Both the position numbers and the translations under genes were made by a program. Positions 8,293 to 16,404 of a DNA stretch of 50,591 nt are shown here, in pieces. The notes beneath the pieces were generated by a model. The model was not told where the DNA came from. It saw only the letters and a program-made list of their open reading frames with translations, and made no database searches. The stretch's first letter is position 1. Each line of letters opens with the position of its first letter. Source of the DNA: Bacillota bacterium (GTDB lineage: Bacteria > Bacillota > Clostridia > Christensenellales > Aristaeellaceae); NCBI GenBank assembly GCA_023392515.1, contig JAEVYX010000037.1, forward strand, positions 1 through 50,591, read 5' to 3'.

Positions 8293-9063
8293 TCAGGAAA
8301 CCACCTGGTCAAGCGACAGGATATCCACCCCTGCCGCCATTAAATCAGCCCGGATTCTTTCTACAAAAGCAAGGGCCTTTTCCCCGTCCCCATGCACGCA
8401 GATTGAATCTGCCGCAACGGAAATATCCTTGCCGGTAATGGCCTTCACCTTACCTTCGGTAACCATGCGAACAACCCGGGCGATGGCTTCTTCCTCATCT
8501 TTGATCATGGCGCCGGGCTTTGACCTGGCAACAAGGGAACCGTCTTCCTCATAAGCCCGGTCGGAAAATACTTCCTGGGCTACCCTCAAGCCAAGCTCCC
8601 GCCCGGCCCGAACCATTTCGCTGCCCGCCAACGCCAGGAGTATCAAGCGGTTATCAAAAGCGGCCACCGCTTCGCAAACGGCCTTCGCAAGGGGATAATC
8701 CTTGGCAGCCATATTATAAAGTGCACCATGAGGCTTTACATGGCGCAAGGGAATCCCAGCCGCACGGCAAAACCCATACAGCGCACCCAACTGGTACAAC
8801 ACATAGGCCTTCGCCTCAGATGGGCTTACCCGCATCTCCCGCCTGCCAAACCCCATTAAATCAGGAAAGCCGGGATGTGCCCCTACAGAAACACCATGCA
8901 GCGCACAAAGGGCTGTGGTTTCTTCCATCACCACAGGGTCTGAAGCATGATAGCCGCAGGCCACATTAGCAGAAGAGATGAAGGGAATTACCTGTTTGTC
9001 CATGCCGATCACATAAGCTCCAAAGCTTTCCCCAAGATCACAGTTCAAATCAACCCGGCCCAT
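8293..9063 (-). CDS. pxpA: 5-oxoprolinase subunit A (LamB/YcsF family)
   Basis: Subunit of the prokaryotic ATP-dependent 5-oxoprolinase PxpABC, which opens 5-oxo-L-proline to L-glutamate. The family opening VDLNCDLGESFG is intact, as are SSANVACGYHASDP (metal/substrate region), VGAHPGFPD and RHVKPHGALYN. The C-terminus has ICVHGDGEKA. Length (256 aa) is typical. Unusually it is the last gene of the operon, separated from pxpC and pxpB by the DUF1445 gene. Confidence 0.95.
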   Translation of the reverse strand: MGRVDLNCDLGESFGAYVIGMDKQVIPFISSANVACGYHASDPVVMEETTALCALHGVSVGAHPGFPDLMGFGRREMRVSPSEAKAYVLYQLGALYGFCRAAGIPLRHVKPHGALYNMAAKDYPLAKAVCEAVAAFDNRLILLALAGSEMVRAGRELGLRVAQEVFSDRAYEEDGSLVARSKPGAMIKDEEEAIARVVRMVTEGKVKAITGKDISVAADSICVHGDGEKALAFVERIRADLMAAGVDILSLDQVVS

Positions 9064-9081
9064 AAGGTTTCTCTCCCCTTT

Positions 9082-9867
9082 TCAATCCTTCAGCGCCTCA
9101 TTCTTGATATCGGTAATCAGCATATGCCCCGGCGCATGGGTAATCACAAACTTGGGCTTTACATGCATCACCACTGCCTGGGGCGTAACACCGCAGGGCC
9201 AGAACACCAGCATTTCCCCCTGGCGGATTGTGACGCTGTCGCCAAAGTCCGGATGGTTTATATCCTTGATACCAATCGCCTCAGGGCAGCCGATATGCAC
9301 CGGCGCGCCGTGAACCCTTGGCATGGAAGCTGTCACCGTTACCGCCTTGGGTACCAAAGAATAAGGAATAGGCCGCATGCTCACCACCATGCTGCCGCTG
9401 AATACACCGGCGGGCGTGCAAGGGATATTGGTGAGATACATGGGCACATTCCGGTCCTCCTCAATATGCCTTACGGGAACTTCCGCCTTGAGCAGCGCAT
9501 CCTCAAAAGAGAAGCTGCACCCGATGAGGAAGCTGACAAAATCATCCCGCCACAGATGATCCACCCGATCCAGTTCGGCTGTCAGCACACCGTTTTCATA
9601 AACCCTGTATTTAGGAATATCCCTGGCGATGTCTCCATCCTTGGCCAAAAAGGGCAAAGCCCTGCTGCCCGGATCGCTGACTTCCAATACAGGGCACGAC
9701 TTGGGATTACGCTGGGTAAACAACAAAAAATCATAGGCGAGGGACTTTTCCAGTACGACCAGATTTGCCTGGGCGTAACCCGCGCACATGCCGGCCGTTG
9801 GCCTTGTGATCTTCCCTTCCCGGATGAGGTGGCGAACCTCGACGGGAGACATATTTGCATAATCCAC
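9082..9867 (-). CDS. DUF1445 / YcsI-family putative hydro-lyase (D-glutamate cyclase N-terminal homologue)
   Basis: Matches the DUF1445 family (Bacillus YcsI). Supporting segments are the opening PVEVRHLIREG, PTAGMCAGYAQANLVVL near residue 25, and C-terminal TPQAVVMHVKPKFVITHAPGHMLITD. Length is 261 aa. The same domain forms the N-terminal half of the animal mitochondrial D-glutamate cyclase (C14orf159), which converts D-glutamate to 5-oxo-D-proline; whether bacterial members do the same is inference. The start is a GTG with AGGAGG 6 bases upstream. It sits between pxpC and pxpA, as ycsI sits among the kip/ycs genes in Bacillus. Confidence 0.88.
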   Translation of the reverse strand: MDYANMSPVEVRHLIREGKITRPTAGMCAGYAQANLVVLEKSLAYDFLLFTQRNPKSCPVLEVSDPGSRALPFLAKDGDIARDIPKYRVYENGVLTAELDRVDHLWRDDFVSFLIGCSFSFEDALLKAEVPVRHIEEDRNVPMYLTNIPCTPAGVFSGSMVVSMRPIPYSLVPKAVTVTASMPRVHGAPVHIGCPEAIGIKDINHPDFGDSVTIRQGEMLVFWPCGVTPQAVVMHVKPKFVITHAPGHMLITDIKNEALKD

Positions 9868-9877
9868 GGTACTCCTC

Positions 9878-10825
9878 CTATGCCTTTGATAGCTTTTTCT
9901 GCAAAGTCTGGTACATTTTCTTTTCCCTTCGGTACAGCCTTTGGGCCGCAGGAACGGATATGCTTTTAAAGCGCACCGTATCCCCGGGCTTTAATTGAGC
10001 TATGCGGGGCATATCCACGGTAATCACCGTTGCAATCTTCGCATACCCTCCCGTCGTTTGCCTATCGCAAAGCAATACGATTGGCTTACCGCTGGATGGC
10101 ACCTGAACGCTGCCCGGGGCGATCCCGTCGGAAATGATATCCGCCCCTTTTACAAAAGCGATCTCAAGCCCTTCCAGTTTGCAGCCCATGCGATCTGATT
10201 CTTTGGTCAAAGCATAGGGTTCCGAAAGGAAAGTTTGAATGCCTTCCTTCGTGAAGGCATCCGCCTGTGGCCCCAATATCACCCGGAGCGTTACGGTCGA
10301 TTCAGGCGTCTCAGGCGGCGTCAAGCTTCGTGATGCCATACCAAGAAGCGTCTCTCGGGGATTGGCAAAGGCCAGTTCATCCCCCATTTTCAGCGCCCGC
10401 CCTTGATGGCCGCCCAGCCCGTATTTCACCTGGGTGGATTTGCTTCCCATAGGGGACGGCAGATCGAAACCTCCCGCAAATGCCACATAAGTCCTGCACC
10501 CCGTATGGATATAGCCAATAGCAACCGTGTCGCCCGCCTTGACGGCGACCGAGCGGTACATAGGCACAGGTTCGCCGTTCAGTGTAGGGTCGCCATTGCC
10601 GCCGGTAATGGCAATTACATTGCTTTTCGTAAAGGTGAAGGCTGCCCCCAGGAAGGTCATTTCCAGTGCAGCCTCCCCTATGGGATTACCTACCAGGAGG
10701 TTTGACAAGGTAAGGGCGCGCTGATCCATTGCACCGCCAGGAGAAAAACCAAAGGCCTGATACCCCGTGCGGCCCTTGTCCTGTACCGTGGTAAAAAGGC
10801 CTGGCTGATCGATTCGTATGCTCAT
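9878..10825 (-). CDS. pxpC: 5-oxoprolinase subunit C (KipA-type, biotin-dependent carboxyltransferase family)
   Basis: Subunit of the PxpABC 5-oxoprolinase; the domain belongs to the urea amidolyase/allophanate hydrolase subunit 2 family. Diagnostic segments are the opening IDQPGLFTTVQDKGRTGYQAFGFSPGG (given in parts: IDQPGLFTTVQD, GRTGYQAFG), the ITGGNGDPTLNG loop and C-terminal GKPIVLLCDRQTTGGYAKIA. Length (315 aa) fits. Its ATG overlaps the pxpB stop by 4 bases, so B and C are translationally coupled, as expected for subunits of one complex. The DUF1445 gene starts 10 bases downstream. Confidence 0.94.
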   Translation of the reverse strand: MSIRIDQPGLFTTVQDKGRTGYQAFGFSPGGAMDQRALTLSNLLVGNPIGEAALEMTFLGAAFTFTKSNVIAITGGNGDPTLNGEPVPMYRSVAVKAGDTVAIGYIHTGCRTYVAFAGGFDLPSPMGSKSTQVKYGLGGHQGRALKMGDELAFANPRETLLGMASRSLTPPETPESTVTLRVILGPQADAFTKEGIQTFLSEPYALTKESDRMGCKLEGLEIAFVKGADIISDGIAPGSVQVPSSGKPIVLLCDRQTTGGYAKIATVITVDMPRIAQLKPGDTVRFKSISVPAAQRLYRREKKMYQTLQKKLSKA

Positions 10826-11550
10826 GGCCGCACCTCTTGATATTCACGGCATTGGTATTCGCCCGCTTCAGCCTGTACGCGAATGGAGCGAAACTCCTCT
10901 TCGCCCACCGGTACAAACCGCACAAAATCTCCCGGCATAAAAAGAATAGGCGTCTGCCTGGCAGGATCATAGGGCTTGATGGGTGTCATACCAATCAGCC
11001 TCCATCCGCCGGGAGATGCCATGGGATAGATACCCGTCTGTTCGCCACCGATGCCGACCGACCCGGCCAGTATCTTTGTGCGGGGGGTTTTAAGCCTTGG
11101 CGTATGCAGCGCTGGATCCAAGCCGCCCATATACGCAAAGCCGGGTAAAAAACCCAGCATATAGATACGGTATTTGCCAGCGCAATGGCGGGATACAACT
11201 TCGTCAACGGAAAGCCCCGTGCAGGCCGCCACATCGGGAAGATCCTCCCCATAGGCACCTCCATAGCACACCGGGATTTCTATTACGCGCCGCGTTTGAT
11301 TTTCCACTGATGTAAGGCTCCGCGAAAGGCCGAGAACCTTGCGCTTCAACCGCCCGTAGGATAGTCGGGAAGGATCATAATAGATAGTCAGGGATCGAAA
11401 GGTGGGAACCCATTCCATCACGCCTGGGATGTTTGCGCATTTCAGTGCGTCGGACATCGCGCGGACCTGGTCATTCAGCTTGTCGGAAATTTCCCGGCCA
11501 AATTCCACCGTTAAGGCACAATCTCCTGCCGGCAAAAAGATGCAGCCCAT
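10822..11550 (-). CDS. pxpB: 5-oxoprolinase subunit B (KipI-type)
   Basis: Third subunit of PxpABC, of the allophanate hydrolase subunit 1 family; the Bacillus homologue KipI is also known as a KinA inhibitor. Typical segments are PAGDCALTVEFG near the N-terminus, IPVCYGGAYGEDLPDVA mid-protein, YMLGFLPGFAYMGG and GSVGIGGEQTGIYP followed by GGWRLIG. I start it at the ATG at 11550 because AAGGAAG precedes it at good spacing; the ATG 18 bases upstream has no ribosome binding site. It overlaps pxpC by 4 bases. Confidence 0.93.
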   Translation of the reverse strand: MGCIFLPAGDCALTVEFGREISDKLNDQVRAMSDALKCANIPGVMEWVPTFRSLTIYYDPSRLSYGRLKRKVLGLSRSLTSVENQTRRVIEIPVCYGGAYGEDLPDVAACTGLSVDEVVSRHCAGKYRIYMLGFLPGFAYMGGLDPALHTPRLKTPRTKILAGSVGIGGEQTGIYPMASPGGWRLIGMTPIKPYDPARQTPILFMPGDFVRFVPVGEEEFRSIRVQAEAGEYQCREYQEVRP

Positions 11551-11571
11551 GGTATCTTCCTTCCGCATTTA

Positions 11572-12660
11572 TTACAGCTCGGCGGTTGTGTTCTTCCCTT
11601 GGTAGAAGCCAAGTTCCAGCACCTTGTCAAACCAAGTTTTGCAACTTGTTTCCAATTGCAGGGGATATTGAATGCATTCCCGCATCAACTCCACAATCAG
11701 CACATTCATTTTCAATTCAAAGCCGTCAATGGCGGGAATCAGCCAACCATTCATGTCCACCATGCCGTTTCTCGTGGCAGTAAGAAGCATTTCCTTCTCC
11801 ATTTCGCCATCATGCATGATGCTTACATCCCGCTTTAAATAGGCCAGCGCAGCAATCAAACCATAGCAGCCCCAGTCAGATACCGTGGCAGTAATGACAT
11901 GATCCGCCTTTGTACGAGCGGCAATTCCCCCGCCGCAGCCGCAGGCACAACGGCCGGGAGCAGCATAGGGAATATAGTGATCCAAATGCTCCCCCAGGGC
12001 TCCCATGCCCATTTCATTCCCCAAATCGCCAATGGCGAAGGTAGCAACACACATGGTCTGCAGCTTTTCAAACAGCAGGTCGGATTTATCCTCGATTTGT
12101 GTAACATCTTTTCCTACTGCATTGTGGTATACACCCAAAGCATTGGCACCGGGATGCTCAATGCTGATCGCCGCGCTCGGCCTGCCAAAGGCCAGAATCG
12201 CATCCGATTGCGAGTTTGCCTCAGCTGCATCCTTGGTAAAGGGAACAATAGCCAAAGCAGCGGGATATTGTTTTGCGGTTTCAATGGAATCATACGCATG
12301 CAAACCCGCAACACCTGCCATATTTCGGGCGGCTGAAACACTATCCTCGGGGCAGATAAGCACCGGCGCAACTTCAAAACCTCTGGCCAGGGAACGAGCA
12401 AGCAAAATGGAGCTGACAATGCCGTCAGTCTCGGGTTTTTTATGAGTCGGCAATACAAATCCGGTAAAAATATAAACAAGGTCGCCCGGCTTTAAAATTT
12501 TTACCAGTTGCTGTGCGGCATTCAAGGTTAAGGGCTTGCCGGTCAGTCTTCTGGCCTCATCATATAAAATCCTGCACACGCCGTATCCCCGAGGATCCAA
12601 ATTCATTAAATCGTCCAGGTTCTGGCCAATATTCAATTTGGTTAACTGTTGCTGGTTCAT
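11572..12660 (-). CDS. DUF4392 protein (D-glutamate cyclase C-terminal homologue)
   Basis: The 362-residue protein resembles the DUF4392 domain, the C-terminal half of animal D-glutamate cyclase. Seen features: an N-terminal helical part (NIGQNLDDLMNLDPRGYG), a KPGDLVYIFTGFVLP strand, SIEHPGANALGVYHNAVG in the middle, AIGDLGNEMGMG, a cysteine-rich CACGCGGG stretch near residue 240, and SDWGCYGLIAAL. The SIEHPG and GDLGNEMG segments look like conserved active-site loops. Chemistry is not proven for bacterial members; cyclisation of D-glutamate is inferred from the animal enzyme and from the neighbours. GAGGA sits 7 bases before the ATG. Confidence 0.82.
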   Translation of the reverse strand: MNQQQLTKLNIGQNLDDLMNLDPRGYGVCRILYDEARRLTGKPLTLNAAQQLVKILKPGDLVYIFTGFVLPTHKKPETDGIVSSILLARSLARGFEVAPVLICPEDSVSAARNMAGVAGLHAYDSIETAKQYPAALAIVPFTKDAAEANSQSDAILAFGRPSAAISIEHPGANALGVYHNAVGKDVTQIEDKSDLLFEKLQTMCVATFAIGDLGNEMGMGALGEHLDHYIPYAAPGRCACGCGGGIAARTKADHVITATVSDWGCYGLIAALAYLKRDVSIMHDGEMEKEMLLTATRNGMVDMNGWLIPAIDGFELKMNVLIVELMRECIQYPLQLETSCKTWFDKVLELGFYQGKNTTAEL

Positions 12661-12697
12661 GCTGTGTTCCTCATGATTCAGTTTTTATCTCACCTTG

Positions 12698-13546
12698 TCA
12701 TGCCGTATGCGTTTCTTCCTTAAAGCGGGCCATATAGGCATCCTGCAGGGTTTTCAAAATCTCCGGAGCGCGTCCGCCCACCGGTTTTCCGTCAATTTCG
12801 TTGACGGAGCAGCATAACGCGCCGGCGCTGGTGAAGATCACCTCATCTGCGTCCATAAGCTCAGCCACGGTAAAAGGTTCTTCCGCCACAGGAATATCAT
12901 GGGCCTTGGCAATGCGAATCAAATGCATGCGCGTAATGCCCGGTAAAATCAAATGATCCAAAGGCGCGGTGCGGAACACACCGTCTTTAACGATATGGAT
13001 GTTACTATGCGCACACTCTGTCACGCGATCGCCCCGGTGCAAAACCGCTTCGTCGCAACTCGCTTCCGTGGCGCGCTGAGTAGCAATGACACTTGGCAGA
13101 AGGTTTAGGGTCTTCACGTTGCACATCAAAAAACGGGTATCTTCCAGGGTGATCAATTTATACTTCTTGTATATGTCTCGCATGGGGTTATGCCGTACTG
13201 TCACCCAAAGGTTCGGTTTGCCCTCCGCTCCGGAAAACGCGTGATTGCGCATCCCCGTCCCGCGAGTCAGCTGCCAGTACAGCATGACTTCATTGCTATC
13301 AACCTGGTTGACTAAATTTCTCAGCAATGCATCCAATTCTTCTTTGGGCATGGTGAAATTGATTTCGATCAACTTGGCGCTGCGATAAAACCGGTCCAAA
13401 TGATCGGATAGAGCAAAGGGAATATGGTTAACCGCATATGTGGCATCATAAACCCCGTCGCCAAAGTAGCTGACGCGATCATTCATCGGTACGACCATAT
13501 CCTGAATCAGGCCGGTTTTCCCATTGTAATATCCAATATTCTCCAT
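12698..13546 (-). CDS. dat: D-amino acid transaminase (class IV aminotransferase)
   Basis: PLP enzyme of fold type IV that would interconvert D-alanine plus 2-oxoglutarate with pyruvate plus D-glutamate. The opening GYYNGKTGLIQDMVVPMNDR and FGDGVYDATYAVN are Dat-like. KTLNLLPSVIATQRATEA contains the PLP lysine, ECAHSNIHIV is the conserved post-lysine loop, and LPGITRMHLIRIA the phosphate-binding helix. Branched-chain transaminases share the fold, but the neighbours favour D-specificity. The ATG at 13546 has GGAGG 6 bases upstream; the longer frame has none. It is the first gene of the six-gene operon. Confidence 0.85.
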   Translation of the reverse strand: MENIGYYNGKTGLIQDMVVPMNDRVSYFGDGVYDATYAVNHIPFALSDHLDRFYRSAKLIEINFTMPKEELDALLRNLVNQVDSNEVMLYWQLTRGTGMRNHAFSGAEGKPNLWVTVRHNPMRDIYKKYKLITLEDTRFLMCNVKTLNLLPSVIATQRATEASCDEAVLHRGDRVTECAHSNIHIVKDGVFRTAPLDHLILPGITRMHLIRIAKAHDIPVAEEPFTVAELMDADEVIFTSAGALCCSVNEIDGKPVGGRAPEILKTLQDAYMARFKEETHTA

Positions 13547-13663
13547 AGCAATCCTCCGTCTTACAACAAAGATGAAATCCGCACATGACAGGCGCATTCA
13601 TATATATGCGTCCTTCTTGCCACATTGCAGATTTCTTTTTGTTAATCATTCAGTTTCGTTGAT

Positions 13664-13692
13664 ATAATACTGCGATTTTTGCATTTTGTAAA
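13664..13692 (-). promoter_or_regulatory. promoter of the D-glutamate/5-oxoproline operon
   Basis: On the minus strand TTTACA (13687-13692), 17-base spacer, TATTAT (13664-13669). This puts the start of transcription about 110 bases before dat. A GTATAC-centred near-palindrome lies 20-30 bases further upstream. Confidence 0.75.
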
Positions 13693-13713
13693 TGTATTTT
13701 GCACTATTCGTGA

Positions 13714-13728
13714 TTGTATACATCATTT
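13714..13728. promoter_or_regulatory. GTATAC-centred near-palindrome upstream of the dat promoter
   Basis: TGATTGTATACATCA reads ATTGTATACA around the GTATAC core, like operators of FadR-type GntR regulators. It is just upstream of the -35 hexamer. No GntR gene is in the window, so the partner is unknown. Confidence 0.3.
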
Positions 13729-13784
13729 TACGCCCAGATGTAACTGCATTGCTTGTTTGAATTCACCCCCAAAAACACACTTAC

Positions 13785-13817
13785 AAAAACGGGGCTGCCT
13801 GATGCGGCGGCCCCGTT
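13785..13817 (-). terminator. terminator of the HAD-to-SIS sugar operon
   Basis: Twelve-base arms (13788-13799 and 13806-13817) built on AACGGGGC / GCCCCGTT with one mismatch, 6-base loop, followed on the minus strand by five U. It lies 9 bases after the SIS gene stop. Confidence 0.9.
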
Positions 13818-13825
13818 GAAAAAAT

Positions 13826-14404
13826 CTACTTTATATCCAGCTGTTCTTGATGCTCTTTAAAGAAATACACGAACATATGCAGGAAAATCAACTGTATATC
13901 TTCAATGCGCTCATAGCTTGCAAGGGGAGTAATCAGCGCCGCGTCGGCAAAGGGGGCAATCTTCCCGCCCTGGAATCCTGCTAACACAATGATCTTTGCA
14001 TGCTTTTCCTTGGCATATTCACATGCCTTTACCAGGTCCGGGGAATTGCCGCTGGCACTGACCAGAATGAGCAAGTCGTCTTCATTCATCAGGTTGATAA
14101 GCTGCTGGCGGAAGATTTCCTCAAAGGATATATCATTTCCAAGAGCGGTAATCTTTTCAATATTATCGCACAGGGAGAGAACGCGAAAGCGCCGCTTTGG
14201 CGGTTTGACAGCATTTTTCCCAAAGTCGCATACAAAATGATTTGCGGCGGCAGCGCTCCCCCCGTTGCCCGCTATAAACACCTGCTTGTCGTTTTGATAA
14301 GCTTCGATAAAAAGCGCTATGCACTTTTCAAAGGCTTTGGCATCGATCGTACGCAATTGATCGATCAATTCTCCGGTATAGGATGAAAGAAATTCCTGAT
14401 ACAT
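13826..14404 (-). CDS. SIS-domain phosphosugar isomerase, GmhA-like
   Basis: Cytosolic phosphosugar isomerase of the GmhA (sedoheptulose-7-phosphate isomerase) type. Signature segments are FIAGNGGSAAAANHFVCDFGKN (in parts: AGNGGSAAAANH, CDFGKN), ILVSASGNSPDLVKACEYAK, and the C-terminal helix ERIEDIQLIFLHM, where GmhA has its metal-site glutamate and histidine. At 192 aa it matches GmhA. The partner kinase (15366-16400) is HldA-like, which supports a heptose or related seven-carbon substrate, but no GmhB or nucleotidyltransferase is present, so the end product is unknown. Last gene of its operon. Confidence 0.82.
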   Translation of the reverse strand: MYQEFLSSYTGELIDQLRTIDAKAFEKCIALFIEAYQNDKQVFIAGNGGSAAAANHFVCDFGKNAVKPPKRRFRVLSLCDNIEKITALGNDISFEEIFRQQLINLMNEDDLLILVSASGNSPDLVKACEYAKEKHAKIIVLAGFQGGKIAPFADAALITPLASYERIEDIQLIFLHMFVYFFKEHQEQLDIK

Positions 14405-14422
14405 GTCTAATACCGCCCTTTC

Positions 14423-15364
14423 TTAACCCTCATATAAATGTTCCAGCCGCGAAAAGCTCACCGCCGCCGCTCCGAGTAGCCCACCATCATAGCCCAGGGT
14501 TGTCGGCTGAACAACCAGGCTCGGATTGGCCGCAAGATACATATGCTTTTTCAGCGTATCTTTCAGCGACGTTTCGTACAGTGAAAAAGCCAGTGATAGC
14601 CCCCCGCCCAGAATGACCTTGCGAGGGTTTAAAAGGTTGCAACTCATGGCGATGATCCTGCCAAGATAGGTTCCTTCCAATTCAAATACATGAAGAGCGA
14701 TTTGCTCCCCTTCCCGAGCACGGCGGGCAATTTCCACACCGTCTGCAGGCCTTCCATCAGGAAGCGGCGCACCGCCCAGTTCTGCATAGGTTTGTGAAAG
14801 TCCTGGCCCTGCTGCGTACATTTCGAGACAGCCTTTTTTGCCGCATTTGCAAGGCCGTCCATCTTCCACCACCGTGCAATGACCAAATTCTCCGGCAGTA
14901 AAATCGCCGCCGTATACCAGTCGGTCATGTACCCATATGGACCCGCCGATACCATTTGAAACTGTCAAATACAAAAAATCCGTGGTATTCTGGCACGCAC
15001 CGAACATCTTTTCAGCCAGAGCACAGGCTTGTCCGTCATTATCCACATACGCAGGCAGGCCAAACGCCGTTTCCAGATTCTTGGCAATGGGAAGGTTCCG
15101 GATGCCCGAAAAGGAAGCCTCCATCCACAATCCCTTCCATGGATCGGCAAGGCCGGGGATGGTGGCCCCTATGACTTGAGGGGATATATCCGGATGAGCG
15201 TTTAGCAGGGAATGAGCCGCTTTAACAACGTCTTCCGCAACCCCATCAGCGGTAAGATTCGTCCATACCTCTCGCCTTTTGGCCAGAATATGTCCCTGAC
15301 GGTCCACCAGTCCCACCATATATTTGGAGCCGCCCATATCAATGGCAAGTGCAATGGAGTTCAT
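14423..15364 (-). CDS. ROK family sugar kinase
   Basis: ATP-dependent sugar kinase of the ROK family. The phosphate loop is IDMGGSKYMVGLVD, the catalytic aspartate is in AYVDNDGQACALAE, and the zinc site in GEFGHCTVV with CKCGKKGCLEMY. Length is about 313 aa and there is no N-terminal HTH, so it is an enzyme rather than a repressor. The start at 15364 has GGGGAGG 6 bases upstream and lies immediately after the stop of the preceding kinase gene; the longer frame would overlap that gene by 47 bases. Substrate is not determinable. Confidence 0.9.
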   Translation of the reverse strand: MNSIALAIDMGGSKYMVGLVDRQGHILAKRREVWTNLTADGVAEDVVKAAHSLLNAHPDISPQVIGATIPGLADPWKGLWMEASFSGIRNLPIAKNLETAFGLPAYVDNDGQACALAEKMFGACQNTTDFLYLTVSNGIGGSIWVHDRLVYGGDFTAGEFGHCTVVEDGRPCKCGKKGCLEMYAAGPGLSQTYAELGGAPLPDGRPADGVEIARRAREGEQIALHVFELEGTYLGRIIAMSCNLLNPRKVILGGGLSLAFSLYETSLKDTLKKHMYLAANPSLVVQPTTLGYDGGLLGAAAVSFSRLEHLYEG

Positions 15365-15365
15365 A

Positions 15366-16400
15366 TCATTCCTCCCCAAATTGCTCCCGATAGAGTGCAT
15401 TGACTTCTTCACAGCTGGCGGTACCTGTCGTGCCTATTTTCCGGACAGTAACCCCGGCTGTCAGGTTACCCAGGAAAGCAGCTTCCCGGTTGTCGGCGCC
15501 GGCGCATAATGCACTGACGATTCCGGCAGTGCAGGCGTCTCCCGCTCCGCACACGTCAATTTCGCCACTCTGCCTCGCCGCCGGAACCAGGAAGGTTCTC
15601 CCCCCCGCATGCGCAGCCACCCCATGCTGATTGCAGGTGATAAACACATCTTTGCCGGTTTGTGCTTTCAGCACCTTCATGGCTGCTGCCACATCATCCA
15701 TTGAAAAGGCATCAGATGCTTTCCCAAGGGCCATTCTGGCTGCTTCCAGGTTGTTGCACTTGATGATTACATCCCGGAAGGTGTGGATAAACGCGCGGGA
15801 GTCTGCGTATACAATGAGAGACGGGTTTTCCCTTGCCAGTTTGGAGAGTTCCCTGCGTACATTCGGTGTTACAACCCCTGTTCCCTCTTTATCCAATTGA
15901 TCCAATACGATCAGGGCATCCGCTTCCTTTGCAGCCTTCCGAATGTTTTTCAGCAATTCTTCTTCCAGTTCTTTGGGTGTTGCTTCCAGATTTTTTACAT
16001 CCAGCCTATTGCTCTCTACTGCCGGTCCGGCCGGCTGCAAAAACATGGGTTTCATATAAGCAGGTGTGCGCACCGCTTCACTTTGAAGCACATAACGGGT
16101 ATCCACACCCCGCTTTTGAAGTGCATGGAGCACTTCCCAGCCATCTCCATCCAAACCAACAAATCCGACGGCCAGGCAAGTTCCAATTCCCAAAGCAGCC
16201 AAATTGTTTAGTATTGTTCCCGCCGCCCCGGCGCTGACCTGGGTGCGCGTTACTTGATATGCCATCAATCCCGTTTCCACCGATGGCTCATCCAAATTTC
16301 TATTAATAAAGAACCACTTGTCTAAAAACAGGTCTCCCACCACGGCGATCCGGAGGCTGCCGAATCTGCCAAGCAATTCCCGAAGTCTTTCCTCTTTCAT
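15366..16400 (-). CDS. PfkB family carbohydrate kinase, HldA/RfaE-like
   Basis: Ribokinase-fold kinase of 344 aa. IAVVGDLFLDKWFFINR at the N-terminus, followed by a GAAGTILNNLAALG substrate region, resembles the kinase half of HldE (RfaE). The anion hole and catalytic base lie in IDVCGAGDACTAGIVSAL, where the common DTxGAGD reads DVCGAGD, with cysteine in the threonine position. A VIVLDQLDKEGTG-type metal loop precedes it. It abuts the DHS-like gene (4 bases) and the ROK gene (1 base), so the set is tightly coupled. Heptose-7-phosphate kinase activity is a reasonable guess, not shown. Confidence 0.82.
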   Translation of the reverse strand: MKEERLRELLGRFGSLRIAVVGDLFLDKWFFINRNLDEPSVETGLMAYQVTRTQVSAGAAGTILNNLAALGIGTCLAVGFVGLDGDGWEVLHALQKRGVDTRYVLQSEAVRTPAYMKPMFLQPAGPAVESNRLDVKNLEATPKELEEELLKNIRKAAKEADALIVLDQLDKEGTGVVTPNVRRELSKLARENPSLIVYADSRAFIHTFRDVIIKCNNLEAARMALGKASDAFSMDDVAAAMKVLKAQTGKDVFITCNQHGVAAHAGGRTFLVPAARQSGEIDVCGAGDACTAGIVSALCAGADNREAAFLGNLTAGVTVRKIGTTGTASCEEVNALYREQFGEE

Positions 16401-16404
16401 GGGA

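Noticed and set aside
8947..9969. 340-residue plus-strand frame over the DUF1445 gene
   Set aside because: Antisense to DUF1445 and the ends of pxpC and pxpA, which have clear family motifs and ribosome binding sites. The plus frame has no recognisable domain.
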